Shown: piece after piece, positions 16,809 to 26,315 of the stretch
How positions within the stretch are numbered: position 1 is the stretch's first letter
Layout: each line of letters opens with the position of its first letter
Assembly: GCA_029931975.1 (NCBI GenBank)
Contig: JAOZQY010000014.1
Location: 1 to 64,000 of the forward strand
DNA: 64,000 nt
Direction of reading: 5' to 3'
Origin: Bacteroidales bacterium
GTDB lineage: Bacteria > Bacteroidota > Bacteroidia > Bacteroidales > GCA-2748055
The notes under the pieces: model-generated
What the model saw: the letters and a program-made list of their open reading frames with translations, nothing else
Database searches by the model: none
What the model was told of the DNA's origin: nothing
Position numbers and translations under genes: made by a program

Positions 16809-17327
16809 TTACAGTTCGGTAAGTCCTTTCGGCAAATTAAAATGAATGGATTGTTCTTCGGGGTTGATATGTTTAATGAAGTCCTGTACAGCAGGCACAA
16901 TCAACTCCTTTTTTTTAGATTGGATAACAAACACCGGATTCATTGGATGGGGAAGATAATCAGCTATTTTCCCAAGCATACCACTTTCCCGGTCATATGC
17001 TATGTACCCAACCAGATTCGCCAGTTCGTCCCCTGTTTCTATGGAATTGCCTTGATGACTCGGGTCAAAAAAGAGATGATACCCGCATACCTCCCTGGCA
17101 GCATCCAGGGAATCAAGAAATTCAAATTTAATAATGGCCTGATCACGAGATACCAGCTCCACCTCCTCTACGAAAAAAGGAACCCGCTGCCCATCGATAT
17201 CGATGAACAGCGGGTTATTGGCTTTAATGTGGTTGCCGGCCTGAGGTTCAAGAATTATATTCACTTCCCCCCTGAGTCCGTATGGCTTAGTAATTTTCCC
17301 TGCCTTTGCTCCTTCCGGAACCAACAT
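16809..17327 (-). CDS. rimM: Ribosome maturation factor RimM
   Basis: 172 residues. Binds S19 and assists maturation of the 30S head. The N-terminal beta-barrel has AGKITKPYGLRGEVNI and the PRC-like C-terminal part has GYIAYDRESGMLGKIADYLPHPMNPVFVI, ELIVPAVQDFIKHIN and the end motif INLPKGLTEL-like HFNLPKGLTEL. Lies eight bases after rpsP on the same strand, the classic rpsP-rimM pairing. Confidence 0.95.
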   Translation of the reverse strand: MLVPEGAKAGKITKPYGLRGEVNIILEPQAGNHIKANNPLFIDIDGQRVPFFVEEVELVSRDQAIIKFEFLDSLDAAREVCGYHLFFDPSHQGNSIETGDELANLVGYIAYDRESGMLGKIADYLPHPMNPVFVIQSKKKELIVPAVQDFIKHINPEEQSIHFNLPKGLTEL

Positions 17328-17335
17328 TGTCAGAG

Positions 17336-17947
17336 TTATTTGTCCTCTTTTTTCTCTTCGGCATCCGCCTTGGGAGTTTCCTCTGCAGGAGTTTCCTCAG
17401 CTTTGGCTTCCTCAACCGGTGCAGCTTCCTCTGCAGGAGCTTCCTCAGCTGCTGCTGGTGCATTAGCAGCTTCTTCAGCAGCTATAAGTTCAGAACGCCT
17501 CTTGGCAATCTCTGCCGCCCTGGCCTCCTTGATCTTGGTTTCCTTCTCCAGTCGACTCTTATCTAGATTATCCTGAGTGGATTGAATTTGATCCTTCTTA
17601 GCCTGGACTTTCTGTTCTTTTTCAGTCATCCATGCCTGGAACCTCTTCTCAGCTTCAGCTTCGTCGAATGCTCCTTTTTTCACACCATCAAGCAGGTGCT
17701 TCTTGTACAATACTCCTTTGTAGGATAAGATAGCTCTACATGTATCGGTAGGTTGAGCGCCGTTCTGCAGCCATTCTAAGGCCTTGTTGAAATCCAAAAC
17801 AATGGTGGCAGGATTGGAATTGGGATTATACTGACCCAATGATTCAATAAATTTACCATCACGTGGCGCCCTGCTATCAGCAACTACAATAGAGTAGATC
17901 GCTTGAAATTTACGACCCTGTCTTTGTAATCTGATCTTTGCTGGCAT
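17336..17947 (-). CDS. rpsP: 30S ribosomal protein S16 with long acidic/Ala-rich C-terminal extension
   Basis: The first 85 residues or so are S16: [82 protein letters not shown]. The remaining 115 residues are a charged helix (about 95-150) followed by a low-complexity tail of Ala, Glu and Pro ([15 protein letters not shown]...). Such tails are a known Bacteroidota trait. It has a near-perfect promoter 45 bp upstream and rimM 8 bp downstream. Confidence 0.97.
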   Translation of the reverse strand: MPAKIRLQRQGRKFQAIYSIVVADSRAPRDGKFIESLGQYNPNSNPATIVLDFNKALEWLQNGAQPTDTCRAILSYKGVLYKKHLLDGVKKGAFDEAEAEKRFQAWMTEKEQKVQAKKDQIQSTQDNLDKSRLEKETKIKEARAAEIAKRRSELIAAEEAANAPAAAEEAPAEEAAPVEEAKAEETPAEETPKADAEEKKEDK

Positions 17948-17992
17948 ACTCTTTTAATTTTAATTGATAAAAACCTACATTTTTAGCGACCG

Positions 17993-18023
17993 CAAAGGTA
18001 GCATTTATCGTGTATTATGCAAA
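17993..18023 (-). promoter_or_regulatory. Bacteroidota housekeeping promoter of rpsP-rimM
   Basis: Reading the minus strand: TTTG (18023-18020), 19-nt spacer, TACCTTTG (18000-17993). Both boxes match the TTTG / TAnnTTTG consensus exactly with a standard spacer. The leader to the rpsP ATG is about 40 nt. Confidence 0.8.
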
Positions 18024-18087
18024 GATTCTGAAGGTTTTAAACGAATGAAGAAGGAATGTCAGGGGAAAGACGTCTGGCAGACTTACT

Positions 18088-18465
18088 TTACCTTACGATT
18101 ATCTTCTTGGTCAGCATCTTGCTCCCCAGCTCTATTCTGAGAAAATAGATGCCGGAAGAGGGACTCTCCAGGTCCACTGTAGCTGTTACCGATGTTGCAC
18201 CTGTAACAAAGTCCTCTGAAATATTTTTCACCTGTTTTCCAGTGATATCAAACACCTTTGCGCTTATATTCTCTTTACCATTATAATTAAAGCTCAACTT
18301 GAACCTCCCATCGGATGGATTCGGGAAAATCTTCACTTCGCTGACAGTTTGTTCACGCCTGGCAGGATCTTCATCCGGAAGCAGGGCCGAATGTGGAAAA
18401 AGGTAAGTGGAAATAAATATACTACCCAGTAAAATTCCCATAAACAGTATAGTAGACTTTTTCAT
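18088..18465 (-). CDS. Short exported protein consisting mainly of a T9SS type A sorting domain
   Basis: Started at the ATG at 18465 (MKKSTILFMGILLG...), because upstream codons of the ORF run into the dnaE promoter region. The protein has 125 residues. A signal peptide or N-terminal anchor covers about 1-25, a 20-residue linker follows, and then a complete type A sorting domain: VKIFPNPSDGRFKLSF, AKVFDITGKQV, SGIYFLRIELGSKMLTKKIIVR. No cargo domain lies between the two. The C-terminal domain normally routes a protein through the type IX secretion system. Transcribed divergently from dnaE (104 bp between starts). Confidence 0.8.
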   Translation of the reverse strand: MKKSTILFMGILLGSIFISTYLFPHSALLPDEDPARREQTVSEVKIFPNPSDGRFKLSFNYNGKENISAKVFDITGKQVKNISEDFVTGATSVTATVDLESPSSGIYFLRIELGSKMLTKKIIVR

Positions 18466-18569
18466 GCTACAGTTATACGCAAAAACCCTGCCAATAGTTT
18501 TAAAAAAACCGGCCAATAAATTATTAACAGCGTAATTTCGTGGCACTATTTAGCCTAACTTTACTTTCC

Positions 18570-21500
18570 ATGTTTTTGATTTTTGACACCGAAACCACAG
18601 GGCTTCCCAAAAGAAATAATGCTGCTATTTCTGAGATAGATAACTGGCCCAGAGTAGTGCAAATTGCCTGGCAGTTACACGACGAAAGCGGCGATCTTTC
18701 CGAGCACCACAACCTTCTGATACAGGCCGATGGATTTGAAATCCCTTATTCAGCTGAAAAAATCCATGGAATTTCTACAGAGAAAGCCCGGAAACATGGT
18801 ATACCACTTATTGAAGCACTTAGAGAATTTAACGAATCGGTTTCAAAAGCCACCATCCTTGTAGGTCACAACATACGCTTTGATATCAACGCGCTTGGTG
18901 CAGAGTTCATCAGGAGCGGAGTGGCCACAGATTTCCTGGAGAAGAAACAGGTATGTACCATGCGCCAGAGTACCGATCATTTGAAACTTCCGGGAGGACG
19001 GGGCGGAAAATTCAAAGCGCCCAAACTGATGGAACTCTATGAATACCTTTTCGAGGGGCAGTTCATGGAGGCCCACAATGCAGCTGCCGATGTGGAAGCC
19101 ACCACCAGGTGCTTCTTCGAATTGCTCAGAAAGAGAGTTATCACCCCCGAATCCCTGGGACTCACCCCGGCCCGGTACAGCCTGTTTATTTCAAAGAACC
19201 AGGGAAAGATCGGCCCTTACGGACTTACCCATCGTTCAAATTGGGAAGAAGAAGTACAACAGGCCGAGATAGAAACTCCGCCCGCTGAGCAAACTACTGA
19301 AAAACCAGTCGATACCGGGTTCTGCCACCTACATGTGCATACACAGTACTCCATCCTGGACGGGGCAGCCAGCATCCCCGAACTTCTGAAAAAAGCGATT
19401 GACGATGGCATGCGTGCCGTAGCCATTACCGATCATGGGAATATGTTTGGCGTCAAAGCCTTCCATCAAGAAGCCACCAGGCGGGGAATCAAACCCATTC
19501 TGGGATGTGAAGCTTATATTGCCAACAGGGAAAGGCATTCAAAAAAGGATAAGAACCAGGACGGATTTAATCATGTTGTCCTTCTGGCCAAGAATCACAA
19601 GGGCTACCAGAACCTGACCGCCATGATTTCACTCGGGTGGACCGAAGGTTTCTACTATAAGCCCCGGATCGACCGTGAACTACTGGAGAAGTATCATGAA
19701 GGCATCGTCTGCCTCTCTGCATGCCTGGGGGGAGAGATTCCGCAGGCCATCATGAACAAGACCGTGGAGGAAGCCGAAAAAATAGCCCTGGAGTACAAAC
19801 GCATTTTCGGTGAGGACTTCTACCTGGAATTGATGCGGCACCGTACCAGCGATCCGGGAATGAATAAACTGGTTTTTGATGACCAGGTATTTGTAAATCG
19901 CACCCTCCTTAAACTGGGACAAAAAGTGGGTATCAAATGCGTAGCCACCAATGATGTCCACTTTGTGAACATGGAGGATGCCGAAGCACACGATCACCTG
20001 ATTTGCCTGAATACTGGTAAGGACCTGGACGATCCCACCAGGATGCGCTACACCAGGCAAGAGTGGTTCAAAACCCAGGCCGAAATGCTGGATGTGTTTT
20101 CGGACCATCCTGAACTTCTGAACAATACCCTGGAGGTCGCCAAAAAGATTGAACGGTACGAACTGAACACCAATCCGGTGATGCCTTACTTCCCACTGCC
20201 CGAAGAATTCGACAATGAAGATAAGTACCTGAAGCATATTACCTACGAAGGGGCCGCCTTGCGCTACCCTGAAATCACAGAAGAAATAAGGGAGCGCATT
20301 GATTTTGAACTGGGAACCATACAGAGAATGGGGTTTCCCGGCTACTTTTTAATTGTTCAGGACTTTATTTCCGCAGCCCGCGACATGGGTGTTTCGGTAG
20401 GGCCCGGAAGGGGATCGGCAGCTGGTTCAGTGGTGGCCTACTGTTTAAAGATTACCGATATTGATCCCATCCGGTACGACCTGCTGTTTGAAAGATTTTT
20501 GAACCCCGATCGTATCTCGATGCCTGATATCGATATCGATTTTGATGAAGATGGTAGGGATGAAGTGCTCAAATGGGTGGTAAAAAAATATGGTCACGAC
20601 AGGGTGGCACATATTATCACCTTTGGATCCATGGCAGCCAAAATGGCCATCCGTGATGTGGCCAGGATCCAGAAACTCCCACTGCCCGAAGCCGATCGCC
20701 TCGCCAAAATGATTCCCGATCGACCCGGCACCACTTTTGCAAAAGCCTTTGAGGAAGTTGCCGAGTTAAAAGCCGAGATTGACTCACCCAACCCACTGAT
20801 ATCCAATACACTTCGCATTGCACAACGCCTGGAGGGCTCGGTTAGGCAAACGGGTTTGCATGCATGCGGCGTCATCATCGGGAGAAACAGCCTGATCGAA
20901 CATCTGCCTGTCTGTAAATCGAAAGAATCTGAACTTCTGGTCACTCAGTTCGACGGACATTTTGTGGAAGATGTGGGAATGTTAAAGATGGACTTCCTGG
21001 GTCTGAAAACCCTGTCGATCATCAAGGATGCCCTTGACAATATCAAATTGTCAAGGGGCATTGAAGTTGACATCGACAATCTGCCCATGGACGACCAGGC
21101 TACTTTCGACCTTTATTCAAGGGGGGATACCACAGGGCTCTTCCAGTTTGAATCGCCCGGAATGAAAAAATACCTGAAAGACCTTCAGCCCAACCGCTTT
21201 GAAGATCTTATTGCCATGAATGCCCTCTACAGACCGGGTCCCATGGAATACATTCCTTCATTTATCAATCGAAAACACGGAAAAGAGAAGATAGAGTATG
21301 ATCTCCCCGAGATGGAGGAGTATTTGAAAGACACCTACGGAATCACCGTTTACCAGGAGCAGGTGATGTTGCTTTCCAGAAAGCTTGCAGGATTTACCAG
21401 GGGTGAAGCAGATTCGCTTCGTAAGGCCATGGGTAAGAAGATCAAAAAGATGATGGACGAGCTAAAGGTGAAGTTCGAGGAGGGCTGCAAGCAAAATGGA

Positions 21501-22811
21501 CACTCGAAGCAGAAAATTGAGAAAATCTGGACCGACTGGGAGGCATTTGCCCAGTATGCATTTAACAAATCCCACTCTACCTGTTACGCCTATGTCTCCT
21601 ACCAGACTGGTTACCTGAAAGCCAATTACCCGGCTGAATTTATGGCTGCTGTTTTGAGCAGGAACATTACCGATATCAAAAAGATTGGCGCGTTTATGGA
21701 CGAATGCCGAAGAATGGGCATCTCCATTCTGGGTCCCGATGTAAACGAGAGTAATGTAAGGTTTACAGTCAACGACAAAGGAGATATACGCTTCGGACTG
21801 GGTGCCATCAAAGGGGTAGGCGAAAATGCGGTCAGAAGTATTATTGAGGAGCGAAGCAGCAATGGTCCCTTTGCTGACATCTATGACTTTGTGGAGCGCA
21901 ACGACCTGCACCAGGTAAACCGGAAAAATTTTGAGGGACTTGCCATAGCGGGGGCACTGGATTGTTTTGATAATATTTCAAGGAGCCAGTACATTGATAC
22001 ACTGGAAGAAGAAGATGCCACATTTATCGAACAGCTAATCAAGTTTGGCAATAAGCTCCAGTATGAAAAAAACACACCCCAGCAAAATCTGTTCGGGGAA
22101 ACAAGTGCTATTGCCATCTCAAGACCGGAGCCTCCGGGAGTAAATGCCTGGGAAGATATTACTACCTGTAAACAAGAAAAGGAACTCCTGGGCTTCTATC
22201 TCACTTCCCACCCCCTGGACAGATACCGCCTGGAGATCAATGCTTTTTGCCCCAACAAACTGAATGAATTATCTGACCTGCAACAGTTCAGGGGTCGGGA
22301 TGTGGTGTTCTGCGGCATGGTAAAGAGCGTCAGGGACGGAGTGGACCAGTGGCGCAATAAACCCTATATGCTTGCCCAGTTGGAAGATTACACAGATACA
22401 TATAACCTGCGGCTAAAAAATGACGATTACGTCAACTTCAAACAGTATTTCCTCCCCGATGTTGCAGTGATGATCCGTGCAACTGTCAACGAATGGAGCC
22501 CCAGGGAGGAACCCCGGAAAAAGATCTATTCACTGAGACTGAAGATGGTTCATATGCTCGCCGATGTGCGTGAAAAACTGGTCAAGTCAATTGATGTCTC
22601 CCTGAATATTAACCAGGTTTCAAGTGAACTTATTGATTCTTTTGAACGTTATACCGTAAATGAAAGTGGAAAGATTCTGAAATTCAAAATTTATGATCCT
22701 GAAACCAATATGAGGTTGAATCTATTCTCTCGCAACAAGCAGGTACTGCTTAACGATGAATTTATCAACTTCCTTCAGGATAATCCGTGCTTTGAATTCC
22801 GCCTTGCATAA
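18570..22811 (+). CDS. dnaE: DNA polymerase III alpha subunit with N-terminal DEDDh proofreading exonuclease
   Basis: Replicative polymerase. The ATG at 18570 is preferred over the GTG at 18540 because it places MFLIFDTETTG, the first exonuclease motif, at the start; this gives 1413 residues. Residues 1-185 form a DnaQ-like exonuclease with all five acids/His visible: D6 and E8 (DTE), D105 (GHNIRFD), H169 and D174 (EAHNAAADVEAT). A linker follows, then the PHP domain (HLHVHTQYSILDG near 253), the polymerase core (GRGSAAGSVVAYCLKITDIDP, SMPDIDIDFD with catalytic Asp, RPGPMEYIPSFINRKHG, YAFNKSH), the tandem HhH region (GLGAIKGVGENAV) and an OB fold (VVFCGMVKSV). It differs from PolC, where the exonuclease is inserted inside PHP. 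Confidence 0.95.
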   Translation: MFLIFDTETTGLPKRNNAAISEIDNWPRVVQIAWQLHDESGDLSEHHNLLIQADGFEIPYSAEKIHGISTEKARKHGIPLIEALREFNESVSKATILVGHNIRFDINALGAEFIRSGVATDFLEKKQVCTMRQSTDHLKLPGGRGGKFKAPKLMELYEYLFEGQFMEAHNAAADVEATTRCFFELLRKRVITPESLGLTPARYSLFISKNQGKIGPYGLTHRSNWEEEVQQAEIETPPAEQTTEKPVDTGFCHLHVHTQYSILDGAASIPELLKKAIDDGMRAVAITDHGNMFGVKAFHQEATRRGIKPILGCEAYIANRERHSKKDKNQDGFNHVVLLAKNHKGYQNLTAMISLGWTEGFYYKPRIDRELLEKYHEGIVCLSACLGGEIPQAIMNKTVEEAEKIALEYKRIFGEDFYLELMRHRTSDPGMNKLVFDDQVFVNRTLLKLGQKVGIKCVATNDVHFVNMEDAEAHDHLICLNTGKDLDDPTRMRYTRQEWFKTQAEMLDVFSDHPELLNNTLEVAKKIERYELNTNPVMPYFPLPEEFDNEDKYLKHITYEGAALRYPEITEEIRERIDFELGTIQRMGFPGYFLIVQDFISAARDMGVSVGPGRGSAAGSVVAYCLKITDIDPIRYDLLFERFLNPDRISMPDIDIDFDEDGRDEVLKWVVKKYGHDRVAHIITFGSMAAKMAIRDVARIQKLPLPEADRLAKMIPDRPGTTFAKAFEEVAELKAEIDSPNPLISNTLRIAQRLEGSVRQTGLHACGVIIGRNSLIEHLPVCKSKESELLVTQFDGHFVEDVGMLKMDFLGLKTLSIIKDALDNIKLSRGIEVDIDNLPMDDQATFDLYSRGDTTGLFQFESPGMKKYLKDLQPNRFEDLIAMNALYRPGPMEYIPSFINRKHGKEKIEYDLPEMEEYLKDTYGITVYQEQVMLLSRKLAGFTRGEADSLRKAMGKKIKKMMDELKVKFEEGCKQNGHSKQKIEKIWTDWEAFAQYAFNKSHSTCYAYVSYQTGYLKANYPAEFMAAVLSRNITDIKKIGAFMDECRRMGISILGPDVNESNVRFTVNDKGDIRFGLGAIKGVGENAVRSIIEERSSNGPFADIYDFVERNDLHQVNRKNFEGLAIAGALDCFDNISRSQYIDTLEEEDATFIEQLIKFGNKLQYEKNTPQQNLFGETSAIAISRPEPPGVNAWEDITTCKQEKELLGFYLTSHPLDRYRLEINAFCPNKLNELSDLQQFRGRDVVFCGMVKSVRDGVDQWRNKPYMLAQLEDYTDTYNLRLKNDDYVNFKQYFLPDVAVMIRATVNEWSPREEPRKKIYSLRLKMVHMLADVREKLVKSIDVSLNINQVSSELIDSFERYTVNESGKILKFKIYDPETNMRLNLFSRNKQVLLNDEFINFLQDNPCFEFRLA

Positions 22812-22822
22812 GTTTTTTTTTA

Positions 22823-22830
22823 TATTTTTG
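22823..22830 (+). promoter_or_regulatory. Probable -7 element of the trxA promoter
   Basis: TATTTTTG matches TAnnTTTG; a TTG lies 16 nt upstream (22804-22806), a little closer than usual. It sits between the dnaE stop and the trxA ATG at 22863. Confidence 0.45.
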
Positions 22831-22862
22831 AGCGATAATATTTAATACATAAATTTTTACCA

Positions 22863-23180
22863 ATGGCATTAGAAGCAAGCGATAGCAATTTCGAGGAACT
22901 GGTACTGAACTCTGACAAACCTGTAATAGTAGATTTCTGGGCTGAATGGTGTGGTCCCTGCCGCATGGTAGGACCCATTGTTGAAGAAGTTGGTGTGGAC
23001 TATGATGGCAAGGCAGTAGTAGCCAAGGTAGATGTGGATAGCAATCCAGGCATCACTGCCAAATATGGCATCAGGAACATTCCCACCATTCTCTTTTTCA
23101 AAAATGGTGAAGTTGCAGATAAGCAGGTAGGTGCCGTACCCAAAAGCACCATCGTAGGGAAGCTGGAGCTTCTTCTTTAA
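22863..23180 (+). CDS. trxA: Thioredoxin
   Basis: 105 residues, the normal thioredoxin length. Active site WCGPC at 29-33 within VIVDFWAEWCGPCRMVGPI, KVDVDSNPGITAKYGIRNIPTI with the cis-proline, and the closing FFKNGEVADKQVGA. No signal peptide, so it is the cytoplasmic disulfide reductant. Four bases overlap the convergent propeller gene. Probably transcribed from its own promoter after dnaE. Confidence 0.96.
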   Translation: MALEASDSNFEELVLNSDKPVIVDFWAEWCGPCRMVGPIVEEVGVDYDGKAVVAKVDVDSNPGITAKYGIRNIPTILFFKNGEVADKQVGAVPKSTIVGKLELLL

Positions 23181-26100
23181 AAGCGTCTGCCGATGACCAG
23201 GATATCATCCAGCTGATCCAGGTCACCCCTCCATTTCTCAATGGTGTTATCAAGAATAACACGCTGTTGCAACATGGATTCTGCCTGGACCTTCAGGATA
23301 GTCTCCTTCAGGTTCTTGTACTTGAACTTTTTCATCAGTTCTCCTCCAAACTGGTCCGCATAACCGTCAGAGAAAAGGTATACAGTATCGCCTGGCTCTA
23401 TGTCAATCCTGTGAGTCTTAAAAACCATGTCGGTATTAAAGCCTGATCGTCCTATGGACTGTTTATCGGCTTTTGTTTCCAAAATCTCACCATTCCTGAC
23501 AAGGTAGAGGGGATTGAAGGCACCCGAGTATTCCAGGTATTTCTCCTTGCGGTCATAAGCGACCAGCGCCAGGTCCATGCCATCATAAATATCCCGTGAA
23601 TCGCTTCTGGTATGGAGAGTGTTAACTACCTCCTTATTCAGTTGGTTCAGGATCTTTCCCGGCTCCAGAATTCCGTACTCCCTGACTATTTTTGTAAGTG
23701 AATTATGACCTATAATAGACATAAATGCTCCCGGAACGCCATGACCAGTGCAATCCACCGCAGAAAAGAATTCCTTATCGCCCACCTCTGTAAACCAGTA
23801 GAAATCGCCACTCACAATATCTTTGGGCTTAAAAAGAATGAAGGTATCCGGGAAGGGTGAATTTTCCGGAAGAATGGCAAACTGAATGCGCTTGGCATAC
23901 CTGATACTATCGGTAATATCCTTGTTTTTCCGGGTCAGCTCCTCCTTCTGGGCCATCACAATAGCCGTACGATCCTTGACCCGCTCCTCCAGGATTATAT
24001 TCTCCCGTTTCAGTGCCTTCTCCCTGATTTTAATGTAGGAAAGGAAAATAATTCCAAGCACCAAAAGCATTGATAAAATAAAATACCAGGTCATGTAGAA
24101 AGGTGGCCTTATCTCAAACCGGAAAGAGGCCGGCTCTTCATTCCAGACACCTGTACTACTCCTTGCCCTGACAAGAAAAGTATACTTGCCATGCGGGAGC
24201 GCCGGATAGTTAACTCTGGTTTGCTGACCGGGAGGGCGCCAATCCTGGTCAATCCCTTCCAACATGATCTGGTAACGAACCTCATCCGGATTGAGGGTAA
24301 TGACTCCATACTCAAAGATGATGGAGTTCTGCCTGTATGTGAGACGCATTCCCTGGTTCATGCCGACTGAAAGTTGATTCACCTGCATCCCGGTGATTTG
24401 GATTGACGGAGAACCGGCAACAGGCACCTCCCTGGAGGGGTGGTAACGGGTGACTCCCTTTACCGTGCCAAACCATAGGCTGCCGGCCTGATCAACAATG
24501 CTTGCTCCGGGCTTGGTCTCAATCCCCACAAAGCCGCTCCTGGAGGTATAGGAGAAGAACCTTCCCTCCTCTCTGTTATAAATATTCAATCCTTTGTTGG
24601 TCCCCAGGTAAATATTGTTGTATTGATCAAGGTTTACCAGATGAATAAGATTTGCAAGGAGTCCACCCTCCTCAACGGTATAGATCTGCTTCACCAGATT
24701 CCGCTCCGGATCAAAGCAGATCACCCCCCTGGTCATGGTACCAATCCAGAGAGCTCCCTCCTGATCCTCCATAAATGCGCTCGGGGTAAATTCAAATCCC
24801 AGATACACTGGCCAAAGCTTACCAGTTCGCATAAGGGTGACCCCTCTCCCCTCTGACCCGATCCAAACCCGCTTTTTACCGTCCACATAGAGGGCAGAAA
24901 CAACATTGCCTAACAGTCCATCCCCCTGGGTATATTTGATTGCTGTATCTGCTTCTATATCATACATCACCAGCCCTTCAAGCGTTCCCACCCAAAGATG
25001 GTTATCCTTATCCAACTCCATGGCGGTAACCTGGTTCAAATTAATATATCTGTTTAATCCCTGAGCTTGGATATACCCCCTGGTTCTGCTGAAACTGGCA
25101 ACCCCACTGTTCATGGTTCCGATCCAGACCGTGCCCTGGCGATCCTCTTTCAAAAAATTGATCTGTTCCCCGGCAAGTGCTCTAAAATCATGGATGGAGC
25201 CACCAAGGTGCTCAGGATCAAGAATGCTGATTCCCTCATTTGTTCCAAACCAAAAGGAGCCGTCAGCTCTTTGGAGAATGGAGCCCACCTGTGAGCCAAT
25301 CAGTCCATCCTCTTTAAAATAAGAGGAAAAAGCATCTCCTTTGTAAACACAGAGCCCATTTTCATTGGTTCCGAACAGCATGTTCCCTTCGGCATCTTCC
25401 ATTATCGACCAGACCTTCATACCGGGAAATCCGTTCTTCTTGCTGTACAGATGCATCTGATCATCCGTATCAATGCGTACCACACCATCCTCAAAAGTGC
25501 CCACCCAGATATTGCCCTCACTGTCTTCGAAAAGTGAACTAACCCAGTTGGAGCTTAACCCGGCCTTGACCAGGTCATACATCACTGTACTGTCAAAATT
25601 AGGATTATAGCGATAAAGTCCGCCGTGATACTTGCCGATCCAGGTCCTACCTCTGCGATCTACAAGAATGGAAGTAGTCTGATAAAACTGAGGCACTCCA
25701 TGAAGTGACAAATTTCTAAAGAGACTACTATCTGCATTAAAAAGCTTCACCCCCTGTTTGGTAACAAAATAGATCCCACCTTCATGATCCAGAAAATGCC
25801 CGTAAACCTCACCGGAAAGCTTATCCCCGGCATATTGTTCAAACTCATACTGATCCTTTGGCGCATCGGGGTTCGACAGATTGATCACCCCCGCCCCGGA
25901 AGTGGTGAACCAGAGATGATCCGAACTATCCCTGAAAATTGAAGTGACCGTTGCGGTTAGAGGCTCTGAAAAAGGAGTGATTTTACTAAATGAATTTCCA
26001 TCATAAACAGTGATCCCCCCCCCTGTATGACCAAACCAGATCTTCCCCTGCTGATCCTCGCAAATGGCCCTGACCCCATTCTCTGCCATCCCATCAGCTG

Positions 26101-26308
26101 TGGAATAATTCAGAAACTGCACGCCGTCAAACCTGGTCGCACCCGCCTGTGTCCCCAACCAGTATACATCATTCCGGTCCTGCATAACAATATATACAGT
26201 GGACTGGGCCAATCCATCAGAAACGGAAAACTGGTCGAAATAAAACTGTTGCCCATAAAGAGACAGGGTCAACAATCCAAACCATAAGAGTAATGCCCGT
26301 CTGACCAT
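23177..26308 (-). CDS. Double seven-bladed propeller sensor with Y_Y_Y domain and cytoplasmic SpoIIE-type PP2C phosphatase
   Basis: The ATG at 26308, seven bases after the caspase gene, is chosen over 26356; it gives 1043 residues. A signal sequence (LLLWFGLLTLSLYGQ) is followed by about thirteen two-component-regulator propeller repeats, recognisable by LWIGT/WFGT-type blade ends, enough for two seven-bladed propellers (about 20-640). A Y_Y_Y domain (about 640-735), a single membrane helix (about 738-760), a coiled coil with the link motif SIRYAKRIQFAILP, and a SpoIIE/PP2C domain (about 820-1043) follow. Metal-site motifs are VSGDFYWF, AVDCTGHGVPGAF, LFSDGYADQ and DQLDDILVI. Usual propeller sensors end in a histidine kinase or AraC domain; here the output is a Ser/Thr phosphatase. 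Likely ligand: a polymer or envelope signal in the periplasm. Confidence 0.9.
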   Translation of the reverse strand: MVRRALLLWFGLLTLSLYGQQFYFDQFSVSDGLAQSTVYIVMQDRNDVYWLGTQAGATRFDGVQFLNYSTADGMAENGVRAICEDQQGKIWFGHTGGGITVYDGNSFSKITPFSEPLTATVTSIFRDSSDHLWFTTSGAGVINLSNPDAPKDQYEFEQYAGDKLSGEVYGHFLDHEGGIYFVTKQGVKLFNADSSLFRNLSLHGVPQFYQTTSILVDRRGRTWIGKYHGGLYRYNPNFDSTVMYDLVKAGLSSNWVSSLFEDSEGNIWVGTFEDGVVRIDTDDQMHLYSKKNGFPGMKVWSIMEDAEGNMLFGTNENGLCVYKGDAFSSYFKEDGLIGSQVGSILQRADGSFWFGTNEGISILDPEHLGGSIHDFRALAGEQINFLKEDRQGTVWIGTMNSGVASFSRTRGYIQAQGLNRYINLNQVTAMELDKDNHLWVGTLEGLVMYDIEADTAIKYTQGDGLLGNVVSALYVDGKKRVWIGSEGRGVTLMRTGKLWPVYLGFEFTPSAFMEDQEGALWIGTMTRGVICFDPERNLVKQIYTVEEGGLLANLIHLVNLDQYNNIYLGTNKGLNIYNREEGRFFSYTSRSGFVGIETKPGASIVDQAGSLWFGTVKGVTRYHPSREVPVAGSPSIQITGMQVNQLSVGMNQGMRLTYRQNSIIFEYGVITLNPDEVRYQIMLEGIDQDWRPPGQQTRVNYPALPHGKYTFLVRARSSTGVWNEEPASFRFEIRPPFYMTWYFILSMLLVLGIIFLSYIKIREKALKRENIILEERVKDRTAIVMAQKEELTRKNKDITDSIRYAKRIQFAILPENSPFPDTFILFKPKDIVSGDFYWFTEVGDKEFFSAVDCTGHGVPGAFMSIIGHNSLTKIVREYGILEPGKILNQLNKEVVNTLHTRSDSRDIYDGMDLALVAYDRKEKYLEYSGAFNPLYLVRNGEILETKADKQSIGRSGFNTDMVFKTHRIDIEPGDTVYLFSDGYADQFGGELMKKFKYKNLKETILKVQAESMLQQRVILDNTIEKWRGDLDQLDDILVIGRRF

Positions 26309-26315
26309 ATCCGTT

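Noticed and set aside
16794-17576. 260-codon plus-strand ORF spanning rimM and rpsP
   Set aside because: Its Ser/Ala-rich end is the reverse of the low-complexity S16 tail. Both minus-strand genes are certain.
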